Assembly: GCA_964200075.2 (NCBI GenBank)
Contig: CAXNAA020000283.1
Location: 1-23,164, forward strand
Direction of reading: 5' to 3'
DNA: 23,164 nucleotides
Source: Sphacelaria rigidula
Taxonomy: Eukaryota; Phaeophyceae; Sphacelariales
The notes below the pieces were generated by a model. It saw only the letters and a program-made list of their open reading frames with translations. It had not been told where the DNA came from and searched no databases. Below are positions 9,409 to 19,109 of this stretch, one piece after another. How positions within the stretch are numbered: position 1 is the first letter of the stretch; each line of letters begins with the position of its first letter. A program made the position numbers and the translations under genes.

Positions 9409-9693
9409 AAAGTTCCCGTAGCCAAAAACTTAAAGAAATGGCGTCGAGCCTTCTCTAACAATACTCCACCGTAATACATCAATCGACGGGTGCGATAGCG
9501 CCGAAACCGAAAAAGCAAAAACAACAACAACAACAACAACAGAGGCAGGAAAAAGCATTCTGTGAAATTTGATGATAATATCGAACACAATGGAACAGCT
9601 GTCGAATGGGAAACGAAAAATGGGTATGTCCCTGTCTACAACTGACCGTGAAAAAAGCACCTCGTTTCATTGCACTCTCAAGAAGACGGCTCT
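9409..9693. other. Short gap with (CAA)n tract
   Basis: It contains a (CAA)n microsatellite at about 9519-9541 (about eight units). Minus-strand frames crossing it translate to poly-Val or poly-Leu and are artefacts of the repeat. Confidence 0.5.
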
Positions 9694-10476
9694 TCATCTA
9701 AAATACGACAACCGCAATGGAGTGCCTGATACATACAGGTAAAGTCTGCCGAGGCTAAGCAAAGAAAGTAAGGCGATCTCAGGAGCATCTACCTCGGTGT
9801 CCACACCCGTACGCCCTAGCCGGAAGAACCCCCGCCTTCTTCGTGCTGGCCTTGACATCGCGGGAACGGATCTCGCTGGCTCTCCACCCTCCACCGATCC
9901 TGTAACGCCTGCTGGTGTCTGGGAAACCCTTAGCCAGCCCAGGCGGTATTTTTCCTGAGTTTCTACCGCAAATCCGGGACCGAAATAGCCCTTCCCCCAC
10001 CTATGAGGTTTCCCGCAGATATCGCAACGGGTAGGGGTGTGCCAAGACCTACCGGGTGAGGAGAACACTAGAATATCATAAGCATGCTGGGTATGCAGTA
10101 GGACGAGAGCACACCAAGTAACAATTATGGAAAATTGAAACCGGTTATGGATTATGGCAAGAGCGTACGTGATGTGGAGTACGACACGTGCCTTCGGACT
10201 CCCACATAGACAATGACTCGGCGTCCTCCTCGTCGCGCGGGACGATCGGGTCGCTCTCCCCATCCACTCCACCCCCGCTGCAACCGTGGTTTGCTTCGAC
10301 TGCCATCAGCGCTGCCCAGTGTTATCCTGTTATTGTCTCCAAGGCCCCTTACCACCCCTCTCACCGCCTGTGCTGTAGCCGCCTTGGCAGTCTTCGTTAC
10401 TGTAAGTGCCGCAATTTTCAGCATCTTCTTTGCGGTTCGCCGCACCTGCGCACGAAGAACGAACAAACGCCAGCAT
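9694..10476 (-). CDS. Hypothetical three-exon gene, 215 residues, with CxxC motif
   Basis: My model joins 10476-10365, 10311-10169 and 10086-9694 on minus (648 nt; exon phases 1, 0 and stop all agree). Introns are 53 and 82 nt, with donors CAGGCG|GTGAGA and CATCAC|GTACGC and acceptors GGGCAG|CGC and ACCCAG|CAT. The start is the ATG of MLAFVRSS; there is no supporting upstream exon, and the LINE relic lies just upstream. Exon 2 is acidic (IVPRDEEDAESLSMWESEG). Exon 3 has RCDICGKPHRWGKGYFGPG, a single CxxC pair that could be half of a zinc site, then an Arg-rich and a Leu-rich end. I do not recognise the family. Plus-strand frames over the same DNA (10188-10515) are also open, so strand is not certain; exon phase agreement favours minus. 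Confidence 0.35.
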
Positions 10477-10552
10477 ACTCTTTTCGGGTGTGACAACTTC
10501 TCTCCCAGAAGTTGAGCCCCCCCCCAAAAAAAAGAAAAAAAAAAATTCAGTG

Positions 10553-10738
10553 GGGGATTTTAATGCAAGAGTGGGAAAAGCAGGTCAACCGGATGATTAA
10601 TTGGGGGATGATAAGAAGAGCACGAATGAGGTAGAAATGGTCAAGTTTCTCGGAAATAACGAGATGAAGACGCTGAACAATAGAGTACTAAAGCCAGAGG
10701 CGCATTGGACATGGGCTAGCAACCGCAAAGACGGGTGA
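10553..10738 (+). pseudogene. LINE endonuclease domain, C-terminal fragment
   Basis: GDFNARVGK matches the GDFN motif of apurinic-type (exonuclease-endonuclease-phosphatase) endonucleases in LINEs, which nick the target DNA. After an in-frame TAA (10598-10600) the same frame continues with EMVKFLGNNEMKTLNNR and HWTWAS, the conserved 'L-NT/TW-S' region. It then ends at TGA in the frame where the domain's final SDH-type motif would be expected. It is non-functional because of the stops and the missing N-terminal half. Confidence 0.75.
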
Positions 10739-10747
10739 GAATGCTGC

Positions 10748-11675
10748 GTTCTTGAATGGAGAGTGACAGCGAATGTCAACAAATGCGCGGTACTCGTCTA
10801 TAACGAAGATAAGAAAAATCTGGTAGAGTTTAAATGGAAGTGGGGAGAAGAGGAACTGCCGATCGTAGACCAGTGTACACACCTTGGTGTAGAGATCTCG
10901 AGGAACTGTTCTTGGGATGCACACATAAATGAAGTAATATAAATCGTAAGAAATAGATGGGAAGGATGGACGTGGTCCTCAGAGACTCTCATCTAGACGC
11001 TAGGATTGAGAGATGTATCCTGGTGAGCGTTTTTGTACCAAAGCTGGAATATACAGGAGAAGTATGGGAGGGGAACGTGAAGTTGGCGAATAAGTTGGAA
11101 ACAGAACAGATGGCAGCAGCTAAGAAAATACTTGGAAGCTCGAAAACGACGAGTAGTACAGCATTGAGAGCAGAGATGGGAATGTACTCACTCTAAACAA
11201 ATAGAGACATGAGAAAATTGAGGTGGCAGCATAGCGTGAAGAACACGCAGAGAAAGATATTCCCAGCTATAGTTGATGAGGTTGTATGGAAGAAAATTAC
11301 GAAAGGGCATGATGGAATAAGGTGGGATAAAAAAGTCTAGAAAGTATGGAAGGAAATATAAGGAAACGAAGACGAAATACTATCCAAAGGTGAAGGCGCG
11401 GGGTACAAGACAAAAGTAAGAGACGTGATGAAAATAAGGGGAAAAGGAGCACTCAGACGCAAAGTAGACGTGGAAGAACACCGGAAACTATACGGGGGGG
11501 TGAGAGAGAGGATTGGGATGAAAACACATCTGCATGGCCCCATGGACGCGGCGAACAAACTGAAACTACGATTTCGGGTGGGGGACTTGGATCTGCCAGA
11601 AAGAAGAAATGATATACCAGTCGTCGTGTCAAGGAGGAAGCAGATGCACAGAACTGCCTCTGTGGCAAAGCGATA
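10748..11675 (+). pseudogene. LINE reverse transcriptase C-terminal region (thumb and beyond)
   Basis: The first segment (10748-10942) includes NVNKCAVLVYN, a Trp-rich WKWGEEELPIVD, and THLGVEIS with W-AHI, the usual order after the catalytic YADD block in LINE reverse transcriptases. A frame change leads to 10957-11196 (HLDARIERCILVSVFVPKLE, then a GEVWEG block and ALRAEMGMY). The same frame continues through stops to 11675 with a charged helical part and LRFRVGDLDLPERR. The palm with the catalytic aspartates is not present. Multiple stops (for example at 10940) rule out function. Confidence 0.75.
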
Positions 11676-12013
11676 GAGAGCAGAAGTCATATAGTTGCAG
11701 AATGTGAACTATCCAAGGACGAACGGGACGTGCTAGAGGGGGAAACGCGGCACGTGAGGTCGAAGGTGACATGGAATTATTTGATGCATTAGGCAGTAGC
11801 GAGAAAACAATGGTTACACTAGGAGATAGATGGTGGCCACAGACGGCGAAACAGCACGGGGATTAGACATGTAAGCGATTTTTGTGCAATGTATGGAAGA
11901 AACGCAATGAGCGCCGGAATGTTGAAGGTGTCTCTATCTGGAGTAGAAACGGTGCTCCGTCTCGAAAGGGATGCGTGGTCAATGGTCAAACGACTGAGGT
12001 AAGAAACAAATAA
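11640..12013 (+). pseudogene. LINE C-terminal zinc knuckle and tail
   Basis: In a frame shifted from the preceding part, CLCGKAIESRSHIVAEC gives a C-x-C-x8-H-x4-C zinc knuckle (from about 11655), as found at the C-terminus of many LINE ORF2 proteins. Another shift leads to GDRWWPQTAKQ (11822 onward), an in-frame stop, then RFLCNVWKKRNE and SRNGAPSRKGCVVNGQ, ending at TAA 12011-12013. The tail resembles LINE proteins I associate with brown algae, from memory and unverified. Confidence 0.7.
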
Positions 12014-12131
12014 GTACGCCCCCCCCAAAGAAAATATAAAACGGAACTCAAAACTCTTCCTCTGTCAGATTTGTATGTCTGGATCGTCGTACTGTGTGTT
12101 ACCTTGTAGAATCGACGTGTTTCTCCTTTCG

Positions 12132-12353
12132 TCAGGTGTCTGATTCATTCGAAGCCGCATTCACATAAAATAGAAACGACACCTTCGACCCTGTCGTCGC
12201 GGCGCACGCTAGCGGTGACACGAGTGCAATCAACCTTATAGCGGGTGGAAAAAAAATCAACCGTGCAGTATGGGTATATTTTCTGCTAATTTTATATGAT
12301 CGTTTAGTAACTATCTGAAACAACGATGTGTTGTTAGTGCTCGTGCAGCTTAC
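12132..12353 (-). other. Unresolved 3' end of the five-exon gene
   Basis: After the donor at 12354/12353 (ACG|GTAAGC) the minus frame happens to stay open to a TGA ending at 12132. The last coding piece may therefore be read through (789 residues in total), or the donor may be used. Possible acceptors are TTTCAG at 12320-12315, which gives a 39-nt intron that keeps frame and contains CACTAAC as a branch-like motif, or CGCTAG further on. The sequence here is A/T-rich and less protein-like than the exons before it. The stretch between 12040 and 12131 shows nothing else. Confidence 0.35.
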
Positions 12354-12495
12354 CGTGGCGGCGTCCAAGGTGCAGTCCATGCCTCGTACCGCCGCTCTCG
12401 TCGTCCGCAGGGTCGAATCCAACGCCCTTTTTCTGTCCCAGTAATCGCCACCTTGCTCATCCTGCTCTCTTTGGCGTCGAAGCTTGCTCTCATCC
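12354..12495 (-). CDS. Exon 5 of the five-exon gene
   Basis: The acceptor CGTCATTCAG|GGATGAG supplies the G that completes the Arg codon split by intron 4. The peptide (DESKLRRQREQDEQGGDYWD, then KRALDSTLRTTRAAVRG) is charged and probably helical. The donor is GCCACG|GTAAGC. Confidence 0.6.
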
Positions 12496-15400
12496 CTGAA
12501 TGACGCATACGTTCCGCGAAGTACAACAGTTGAACGACTTGAAGCAATGCAGATGGTATACCCGCGACAGGTCGGTATCCTCGGGTCAAGCTTTGACGCA
12601 ACACCCCCCCCCCGTAACCTCAATCGCACCCCCGGTGAACGCGCCGCAAAATGGTATCTCCACTTAGTTGCTCGCCGCACGCCGCACGCACAAACAGCGT
12701 GGATTTATATGCGAATGAAAAAGAGAAACGTGCATCGAATTGATCACCGTAACGGCTGCAAAAATGCGCTGTGGCAAGACCTCCCAATATGATATCCTCA
12801 TCTGCTCACCTTCTCCTTTTGTTGTTGTGGGTGCGGCGAGATGGCCGCGACGTTCCGGCGCCCGTGTCCCAACCCGGGAGGGTTTCCCCCCGCAATTTAC
12901 CGCGCGTATGGGTGGACAGATCAATTCCGTCAGGGCCCACTGCGGCAACACGACGATGAGGACTTTGCAGGTCATCGCTGTGCTCGTACAGCACCTCGTT
13001 CAACGTCTGCTCTTCATCGGGGACGGCTGTAAATATGTGTCCGACCTTGGTACTTTGCTTGCTGTCGTCGCTGATGTTGTCGCCGATGTTGTCGCTGAGA
13101 CGACATCCTCGACCAAGTTTCAATTTTTCTCGCTCAACTCCCGTTTCGGAAGATATCGGCTTTCTCTTTTTGCTGCTACTGGAAAGTGATTCAGCAGCAG
13201 TGTCTCCGTCCGGGGGAAAAGGCCCGCAAGACGCATCTTTGAAATGTGCGTCTCCTTCTTCTTCGTCTTCTTCCTCAGACAAATTTCCGGAAAAAGAAAA
13301 ATCTGAATCACACGACGGCGGTGACGATAATGATAACGACGATGGTGCCGTACATGCCGTAGACGCCGTAGAACTGTCATCTCCTCCGTCTCGATCTTCA
13401 TAGATCTCACCGTCCAGGGTTTGTATCGAGAACCTCAGGCGTTCTTCCACAGGGATAAGTTCAGACGCAGAAAAACGATCTCCTCGATCAGTTGATGCAC
13501 CCTGCAAATCGTTACAAGGACGAAAACGAACATTAGAGAGAGGGGAGCATTGTTGCGGGCGCCCTTTGTTTACAGAAGCATTTGGATTTCAACGACTCGC
13601 GCGTTCTGTGGGCGGTCCCATTCAACGACAAGCAAACCCGCCCGAATCTGATGACCAGTGCATCTAAAACAGAAATTGTACGAATGTATATTTCCCGGTA
13701 TCCACGTACAAAATAATACAGAGCAAGTCATTGACAACACACTACACGCCGAATCCAACCCAATATGTCCTCCTGGACTCCTGAAGAGGATAATTGATCA
13801 TTCAACGCAACATTAAAATGCATGTCGAAACGCGCTGTATACCCATGGCACCCACCGTACGCTGCTGGTCATGACAATGCTCATCTGTAGGTAAACATAT
13901 ATAGACCACGGACAAGCTTACGTCTGGCACAAATGCGTAGGCTTTCAATACCAACATAGGCTTCGTAGGCAAATCTTCAAACCTGACCGGGAATGCCGTC
14001 TCTCAAAACAACGAAGGAAACATGGCCAAAGCAAGTCCAAAATGCATCCAAATATCGTATTTTTACCGTAGCGTGTCCGTTCTTTCTTCAATCGAAACCC
14101 GAAAAAAATGTTGCGCAAAACATGTCATATATTCACGTGGTGCGCCCCTTCCGCCTCATCGTCCTCGTCTTCCTGGCACCACATCATGTTGGTCAGCCGC
14201 AGTGTGGAAGGGTATCTAATCAGTTCCTCAGGTGCTGTCTCGGGCGCAGTGGACGCAGAAGTTGAGGGCACCACGAGCGCCAGAAGGCTATCAATATCCA
14301 CCGCGGAAGGAGAAGAGCCTTCCGGCCGCCGCGACTTGTGTGTAATATACGATTTTTTTATGGAGAAATGGTGAGGGGGGGCAGAATCGGAGCAGCGTGC
14401 ATGGGTGCCAGATGCGGGAGAGGTGACTGGGAGGGGGGGCGGAGAGACATATTTCGTGCATCTTAATAACCTTCAGAATCGTGGCACACGAGCGGTTGTA
14501 CACGACAGGCGTGGAATACTTCCGTGGTATCGAGCGTTAATGGGAAACTGTAGACAGAGGACGATACTCTCGTGGATGAGAACAACATTTGGGAATACTA
14601 CGCGGGCCGCAAAAATGGGGGATACAGCACGCCCTCACCACAACCCCGTGCCATTTCTATATGCGATATCTTAAGGAAGTACGATGCAGACTTGATAACC
14701 CACACGCTGCAACCTTTGAGACTGTGAACAAAGAGTGAGCAGGAAGTCTTCACCGCCAACCGGTGAAACCGACGACCGCTGGAAGCTCCTCTCGCTAATA
14801 GAAATACCACAAAGTAGAGGGGTGATGCAGACATGCCTACAAAAGGGGACAACCGAATCTTCCAACAAGACTCCGCAGAGGACAGAATACATTTGGGCGT
14901 GAGTAACGAACACAAGCTTAGAAAAATATGCCTGATTCAGACATGTGAAGAAATCTTACGTCTTCCTCCTCTTCGACTTCGACTTCCGACGGCAGCCAAG
15001 GCTCCCGCGCAAAAACGCGCTTGACAAGCCCCAACCTCAACCCGGCCGCGGTCACCACGCGAACCCTAGCCGCCGCCCGCTCCCTCAGCTCAGCAGAGTC
15101 ACAGACAACCGGCGCAAACCGATCTTGCATTATTGACAGCGTGAAAGGTCGGGAGTCCGATGATACGGCTTCCGGTTGATCGATGATGGAAGTATCTGCA
15201 CTCTCTCCGCGGTTTTGTCTCGTGAAAGCTTCGGAATGATAAGTGTTCTGGTGGGTGTGATGTATAACGAGGAGGGGGAGGGGGGGTCGGTCGGGGCATA
15301 ACTGAACACCATGCTTGAATGTTCTTTGAAGGAATGGGCATTTGAAAAGCGTTTTGTGCTACAATATGAAAGACTCGCACGAGTTCCAGGGATTACGTCA

Positions 15401-16879
15401 CGTCCCTAGATGGTGGCGCGCAGCACGGTCATGTCTTGTACCGCGTCATCGCAGACGCATTGAAAGGCAAACACTGTTGGTAACTGTTTGGAAAATTTGC
15501 GTTGTTATTGCTGCCGACAAGTGTGGTGTTTTTCTACGGGGAATGAAGCACGCGCAACAATATTCTTGTGAGTACGAGAGTCTAGCGTTGGTTGAGGCTG
15601 GGCTTGTTATTCGCTTCAACTTGACCAATTTTTTATTTTTGTTGGTACTTTTCTTTGCCTGTAACTCTGTCCTGTGCTCGCAGCTACACGTCGATATCCT
15701 ACGCAGGAATATCAAAGGCTTCCGTGGCAAGCTACCACAGGAAGCGTATCGGGCCTCGTATAAGGCCCGGAGGAGCATTTCGGAACTGAAGCTATCTCAT
15801 TCATTGTATTTTCCGCTTTTCACTCAACGGTCCCCTCGATTCTCCATGTGTTCTTAGAAACTCAAAACTATCTGAGCTCGACAGAGCACGTGCGACATTC
15901 TTGGACGCGACGTTTTCATGGGTACTGCGGAGATACAGGTTGGTCTCTCTCTTTCTTGCTCTGTCTCTGTCTCTGTCTCTGTCTCTGCCTCTGTCTCTTA
16001 ACACGGAAAGACAAACACGAATGGATGAATACATACTTGACGAGGACCCACCTCTCGGGCCGCTAGTGTGGAGAGCATCCCGTCCAGCTCTTGACGACAT
16101 GCAAAAATATCACGAACAATGGCGAGACCCGCCGACTGGGCAGGAAGTGAACCGCCCCACAGCCGCTTCAGCTGTGCGGGCAGTGAGTCCCCACTGTGCC
16201 CCGAGCAATCGTCCTCGCCACCGTCTTCCTGCGGTCGCCGTCGTCGTCGTCGTCGTTGTTGTTGTTGTTGTTGCGTGTCTAGCGCCCCCTCACCACCCTC
16301 TTTCCCAGTACCCGTGTCTACTTGGCCACGTTCACTATTGTTGGCATCACAATTGCCATCGTTGCCATGAAGACATGATGCCCCGCTTGACCCATCCACT
16401 GCCAGGGTCGACGAACCGTCAGATCCTAGGGGAGGCTGCGCGCTCTCCTTCTGCAAAGTATTCCGCCGTGAGGCCTCGGTATCCAACGACGTGTTTGTGC
16501 CATTCGGCCCAGCGTTTCCCTCGGATTCTGCTGTAGTGTCCCCGCAAGGTGTTGGATTGTTGTACCTGCTAAATCTGACCTCGCGGCCATCGTCACTGAG
16601 ATCAATGTGTTCCAGTAGTTGTGCATCCTCCACTGATTCGCTTCTGCCGGCGGCACTGCTGCCGCCGTCGATGGACGAATGGTTATCCACCAGTTCGCCT
16701 GTCCCATCTTCCTCGTTCAAGTCAGCAAGGTTGCCGACAGCCCCTCGACGTACCCCCGGCGACTTGTCATGTCCTGCTGTGGTTTCTTCCGACGATGTGC
16801 CCGCGCTAGCAGTCATATCGCGTGTCTCACTCCCGTATTCGCCCACTTTCCCGGTCTCATCCCGAGCAGGTGAGTTCAT
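12354..16879 (-). CDS. Five-exon gene, acidic/basic low-complexity protein, possibly a transcription co-activator subunit
   Basis: My model joins 16879-16052, 15247-14960, 14334-14137, 13501-12810 and 12495-12354 on minus, with a final part unresolved (about 716 codons so far). Exons 1-3 end in phase 0; exon 4 ends with two bases (AG) that exon 5 completes to Arg. Introns are 804, 625, 635 and 314 nt with good GT-AG borders. The start ATG has a strong context (GCCACCATGA). The protein has a Ser/Gly/Glu/Asp-rich N-terminal part, a Gln-run plus Arg-run, acidic patches, and a basic cluster (THNNKRRRDESKLRRQRE) that would suit nuclear import. The segment PVEERLRFSIQTLDGEI, a later DEEQTLNEVLYEHSDDLQ and the final charged helix weakly recall the order of the Ada3 C-terminal domain of SAGA/ADA histone acetyltransferase complexes. 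This is a guess. No catalytic motif is visible. Confidence 0.6.
12810..13501 (-). CDS. Exon 4 of the five-exon gene
   Basis: It has 230 codons plus two bases. The acceptor is GATTTGCAG|GGTGCA; the donor AGAAG|GTGAGC sits immediately before an in-frame TGA that only splicing removes. It has Ser-rich and Glu/Asp-rich blocks, a KKRK stretch, and the conserved-looking PVEERLRFSIQTLDGEIYED near its start. The opposite strand is also open over much of it (12740-13189, 13035-13403), but that merely mirrors biased codons. Confidence 0.65.
14137..14334 (-). CDS. Exon 3 of the five-exon gene
   Basis: It has 66 codons. The acceptor is ATTACACACAAG|TCG (AAG rather than CAG) and the donor CACCAC|GTGAAT. 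The peptide contains AVDIDSLLALVVPS, EELIRYPSTLRLTNMMW and an acidic end (QEDEDDEAEG). The frame stops 12 bases beyond the donor, which supports splicing here. Confidence 0.55.
14960..15247 (-). CDS. Exon 2 of the five-exon gene
   Basis: It has 96 codons. The acceptor follows a long C/T tract and reads CACCCACCAG|AACACT; the donor is GAAGAC|GTAAGA. The frame is open from about 15357, so a slightly longer exon using another AG is possible. The peptide contains DSAELRERAAARVRVVTAAG, a likely helix, and ends in an acidic run (VEVEEEED). Confidence 0.6.
15683..15857 (+). other. Possible antisense exon inside intron 1
   Basis: A long pyrimidine tract and CTGTGCTCGCAG (ending 15682) form a strong plus-strand acceptor, followed by a helical-looking peptide (LHVDILRRNIKGFRGKLPQE) up to TAG at 15855-15857. 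The minus strand of the same DNA is also open (SEMLLRALYEARYASCGSLP), but that reading does not fit the phase of the five-exon gene. Strand and reality are both undecided. Confidence 0.2.
15949..16000. repeat. (TCTCTG)n pyrimidine tract in intron 1
   Basis: About seven TCTCTG-like units form a strand-asymmetric purine/pyrimidine tract just inside the 5' end of intron 1. On the gene's strand it is GA-rich. Confidence 0.8.
16052..16879 (-). CDS. Exon 1 of the five-exon gene
   Basis: It has 276 codons. The start ATG (16879-16877) lies in GGCCACCATGAAC. The reading frame is open further upstream without another ATG, so a spliced upstream exon cannot be excluded. The donor is CGAGAG|GTGGGT (end 16052); a second donor in the same phase, CGTCAA|GTATGT, lies at 16037 and would add five codons. 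The Gln6-Arg7-Pro tract is encoded by the triplet repeat at 16235-16274. The last 45 residues (AQLKRLWGGSLP, then GLAIVRDIFACRQELDGML) are the only part that looks folded. Confidence 0.6.
16235..16274 (-). repeat. Coding triplet repeat (CAA/CGA-type)
   Basis: On plus it reads (GTC)n(GTT)n; on minus it encodes six Gln then seven Arg in exon 1. It is probably length-variable between individuals. Confidence 0.85.
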
Positions 16880-18246
16880 GGTGGCCGTGATGCTGTATGA
16901 CAGACTTCCAGGTATCCAAAAATAGTTGGGGCTACCCGAAAGGTGCTGGGCTGTACTCCACAAGTTCTCTATCAGTACAAAAGATATGCCAGATGCCGTG
17001 AAGATGTGGTGTACGTTGAAGGTACTGTATCACAACAGATGCCAAACCCTGCCTCTCTCGTAGTGGTTTCTAAACTCCAGCCTCTCGGGAAATCTTGAGG
17101 CCAGAGAGGATAAAAGCGCTGTTATGAGTCGGTTTCGTTCTCTGGACCTATTCAAGCCCCTGTTGGCTGCTACGCGATCTAGGCTACTCTTGCCTGAAAG
17201 TCGAGATGCCACGCATAAGCTCTGCCGTAATCCACGCTACGGATCCCACCCTCTGTGCTCTGTGCTGTGCTGCTCTTCATCCGTAGATTGACCCCAAACA
17301 TACCGAACAAAGCACCATGAGCTGTAGCACACGAGCCCGTGGGAGGTGGTGGCTACAAAATGTAGCTGGAGCCACAATTATCAAAGTCCTGCTAACGGTA
17401 TGCCCGAATACCATCGGCGGTGGCCAAATGTTGTCGGACGCTTTTGTCGCTGTAGCACCGCAGCACCATGGTGTCAACCGTGCTCACAGCAGATCCTGCC
17501 GAACAACAGCGACTGATGTTGATCATGCAGGCGGTTCGCACTTCACAAGCGGGATCCGGAGTTCGCTGCTGGACAACGATCTGCGCCGGCATCGAAGAGA
17601 CGTGGGTGCGGTGTGTTGCGACTCGGATTTGTTGTAGCGGCTGCACGGTGGCAAGCCGCTGATCATGTTCTTTGTGCATACGAGTACTGCAAGCAGCGTG
17701 TGCTGCACATGTACCCAGAGTGACTATGCACGTGTTTGCTACAATCCGTGTGACCAAGGATTACAGTAGGCTGTGCAACCTTCCGTCTGCCTCTGTTGGT
17801 GGGCTCTCTTATGTCAATGAGGCTGGATAGACGAATACCGCGGTGTTGGGTAGAGTTCCACGAAGATGCCACTCAACAACTCAAACAATAACTGTTCCGA
17901 AATCTCATCCAACAAGGCGACTCGTGTTCGTTCGCTACTCTACTGTACAGTCTGTATATAAGTGTTCAAGTGCTGTGCGGTCTCGTTTGGATATTAGATA
18001 CATTTGATGGAGATTTTTTTGCAGAGGATTTGTCACCTTTTCCCGAAAGTTCGAGAATCGGGTGGCGTGGTGGAAGAAGCATGCCGATCAGAGCACAACT
18101 CTCACGATTTGTGTTCGTGAGGTAGTACAGCGTATTATCCCGTTTTTCGGGAGTGTTTTTGACCGCATTTAGTCCCCAAACACGTTATTCGGCTGCAGTA
18201 CAATGGACAAGCGATAGCTGAGAATTTAGAGTCCGGGCCATGAATG
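16880..18246. other. Upstream region without a convincing gene
   Basis: This is the presumed promoter side of the minus-strand gene. A minus frame at 17030-17212 is open without ATG and could be part of an upstream exon. A plus ORF at 17468-17662 (64 codons, start context GCACCATGG) and a minus frame at 17392-17757 overlap. A TATATAAG box lies at about 17955-17962 on plus, without an identifiable gene after it. I searched by eye for LTR ends and a tRNA primer site and saw none. Confidence 0.3.
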
Positions 18247-19109
18247 AAAAATAGTGGGGCTGTAAGCTAGACCAGTTTATATTGTTGGTTAAACTGGAGC
18301 TGGAGTTAAACTGGAACTGGGGACGAGAGCGCCAGTTTATCCAGTTTATTTGAGGTTTACCTTTACGGGCTGTTTTTATACCATTTGTAGTATAATTTGA
18401 AAAAAAAAAAGCTCACCCCATTATATACAATTTGACCGTAAAATTGAGGCCTGCACTTTACAGTTGTTGAGGAATACGGGGTACCGATTGAGGCGGAGGC
18501 CGCTTCGAAGTCGTCGACGGAAATTTTCTGCGTCAATGGCGTGTGAAGCAGCAGTACACACGGTCATGCTTCGTCTTCCGTGTTTCAGTCGACTTGTACA
18601 GCATAGGTCTGGCGTTCTGTGGTAATACCATAGCACACGAAGAACGGGTTTGCCCTGGGGCAGTCACTACTTGACTACATTAATTGTTTTCAATGTTTTT
18701 TTTGGCCTGTCTGCTTCGTTGGTTCCTCGTGGTTCGGCAGTTTTCCGTCTTTTTCGGCCGCAGCGTGTAGGTCGACGGCTAGTCCATCGCGTGCGAAAAA
18801 TGAAGAAAGAAAAATGAGTTGTGGCTTGTATACGGCGGGATGCTTGATGCAGAGCTGCCGAACGCCAAACCCCAACTGACAATCGCCGCTTGCACTATGA
18901 AAAGCGTTTTGCACATGATACAGCACATGCTTGCTACGCCTCGAATTAATATAGCGGATATTTACATGCCAAGGTTTGTCGTTTCATTGCACGGCATACG
19001 AACACAAACGCAACAAACGGTAACCCGCGACCACGAAATACGAAATACCCCATGCTATTCAACTACATGCGTGTTTGTCGGCTCCGACGTGAACATTTTT
19101 GCACTCTCA

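Larger units (their letters stand above)
10545..12035 (+). mobile_element. Decayed, internally deleted LINE (APE-type non-LTR retrotransposon)
   Basis: Reading plus, the order is: end of an endonuclease domain (GDFNARVGK from 10553, then a TLNN...HWTW block); an abrupt change of frame at about 10738-10748; the C-terminal part of a reverse transcriptase ORF; a long helical region; a zinc knuckle; and a C-terminal tail ending at TAA 12011-12013. A short A-rich 3' end follows (AAAGAAAATATAAAAC). The catalytic reverse transcriptase core is absent, so roughly the middle of the ORF is deleted. Several stops and frame changes show it is dead. An A-rich stretch (10526-10545) precedes the remnant, so the 5' end is also missing or truncated. 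No target duplication was identified. Confidence 0.85.

Noticed and set aside
10188-10515. Plus-strand frames with a GTAAGT donor at 10402 and a hydrophobic segment
   Set aside because: A minus-strand three-exon model with matching phases covers the same DNA. Kept as the main alternative, not as a feature.
12740-13403. Long plus-strand open frames opposite exon 4
   Set aside because: They lack splice borders and mirror the codon bias of the minus exon, whose phases link to four other exons.
13570-13758. Extra exon of the five-exon gene (acceptor TTCTGTTTTAG)
   Set aside because: The phase-0 frame stops early, and the open frame has no usable donor before its stop.
15801-16100. Minus-strand candidate exon (acceptor TCTCCGCAG, peptide containing NVARALSSSDSFEF) between exons 1 and 2
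   Set aside because: The acceptor needs two spare bases from exon 1, but both exon 1 donors are in phase 0 and give an immediate TGA.
17790-18100. Solo LTR around the TATATAAG box
   Set aside because: TG...CA borders, a primer-binding site and a target duplication could not be found.
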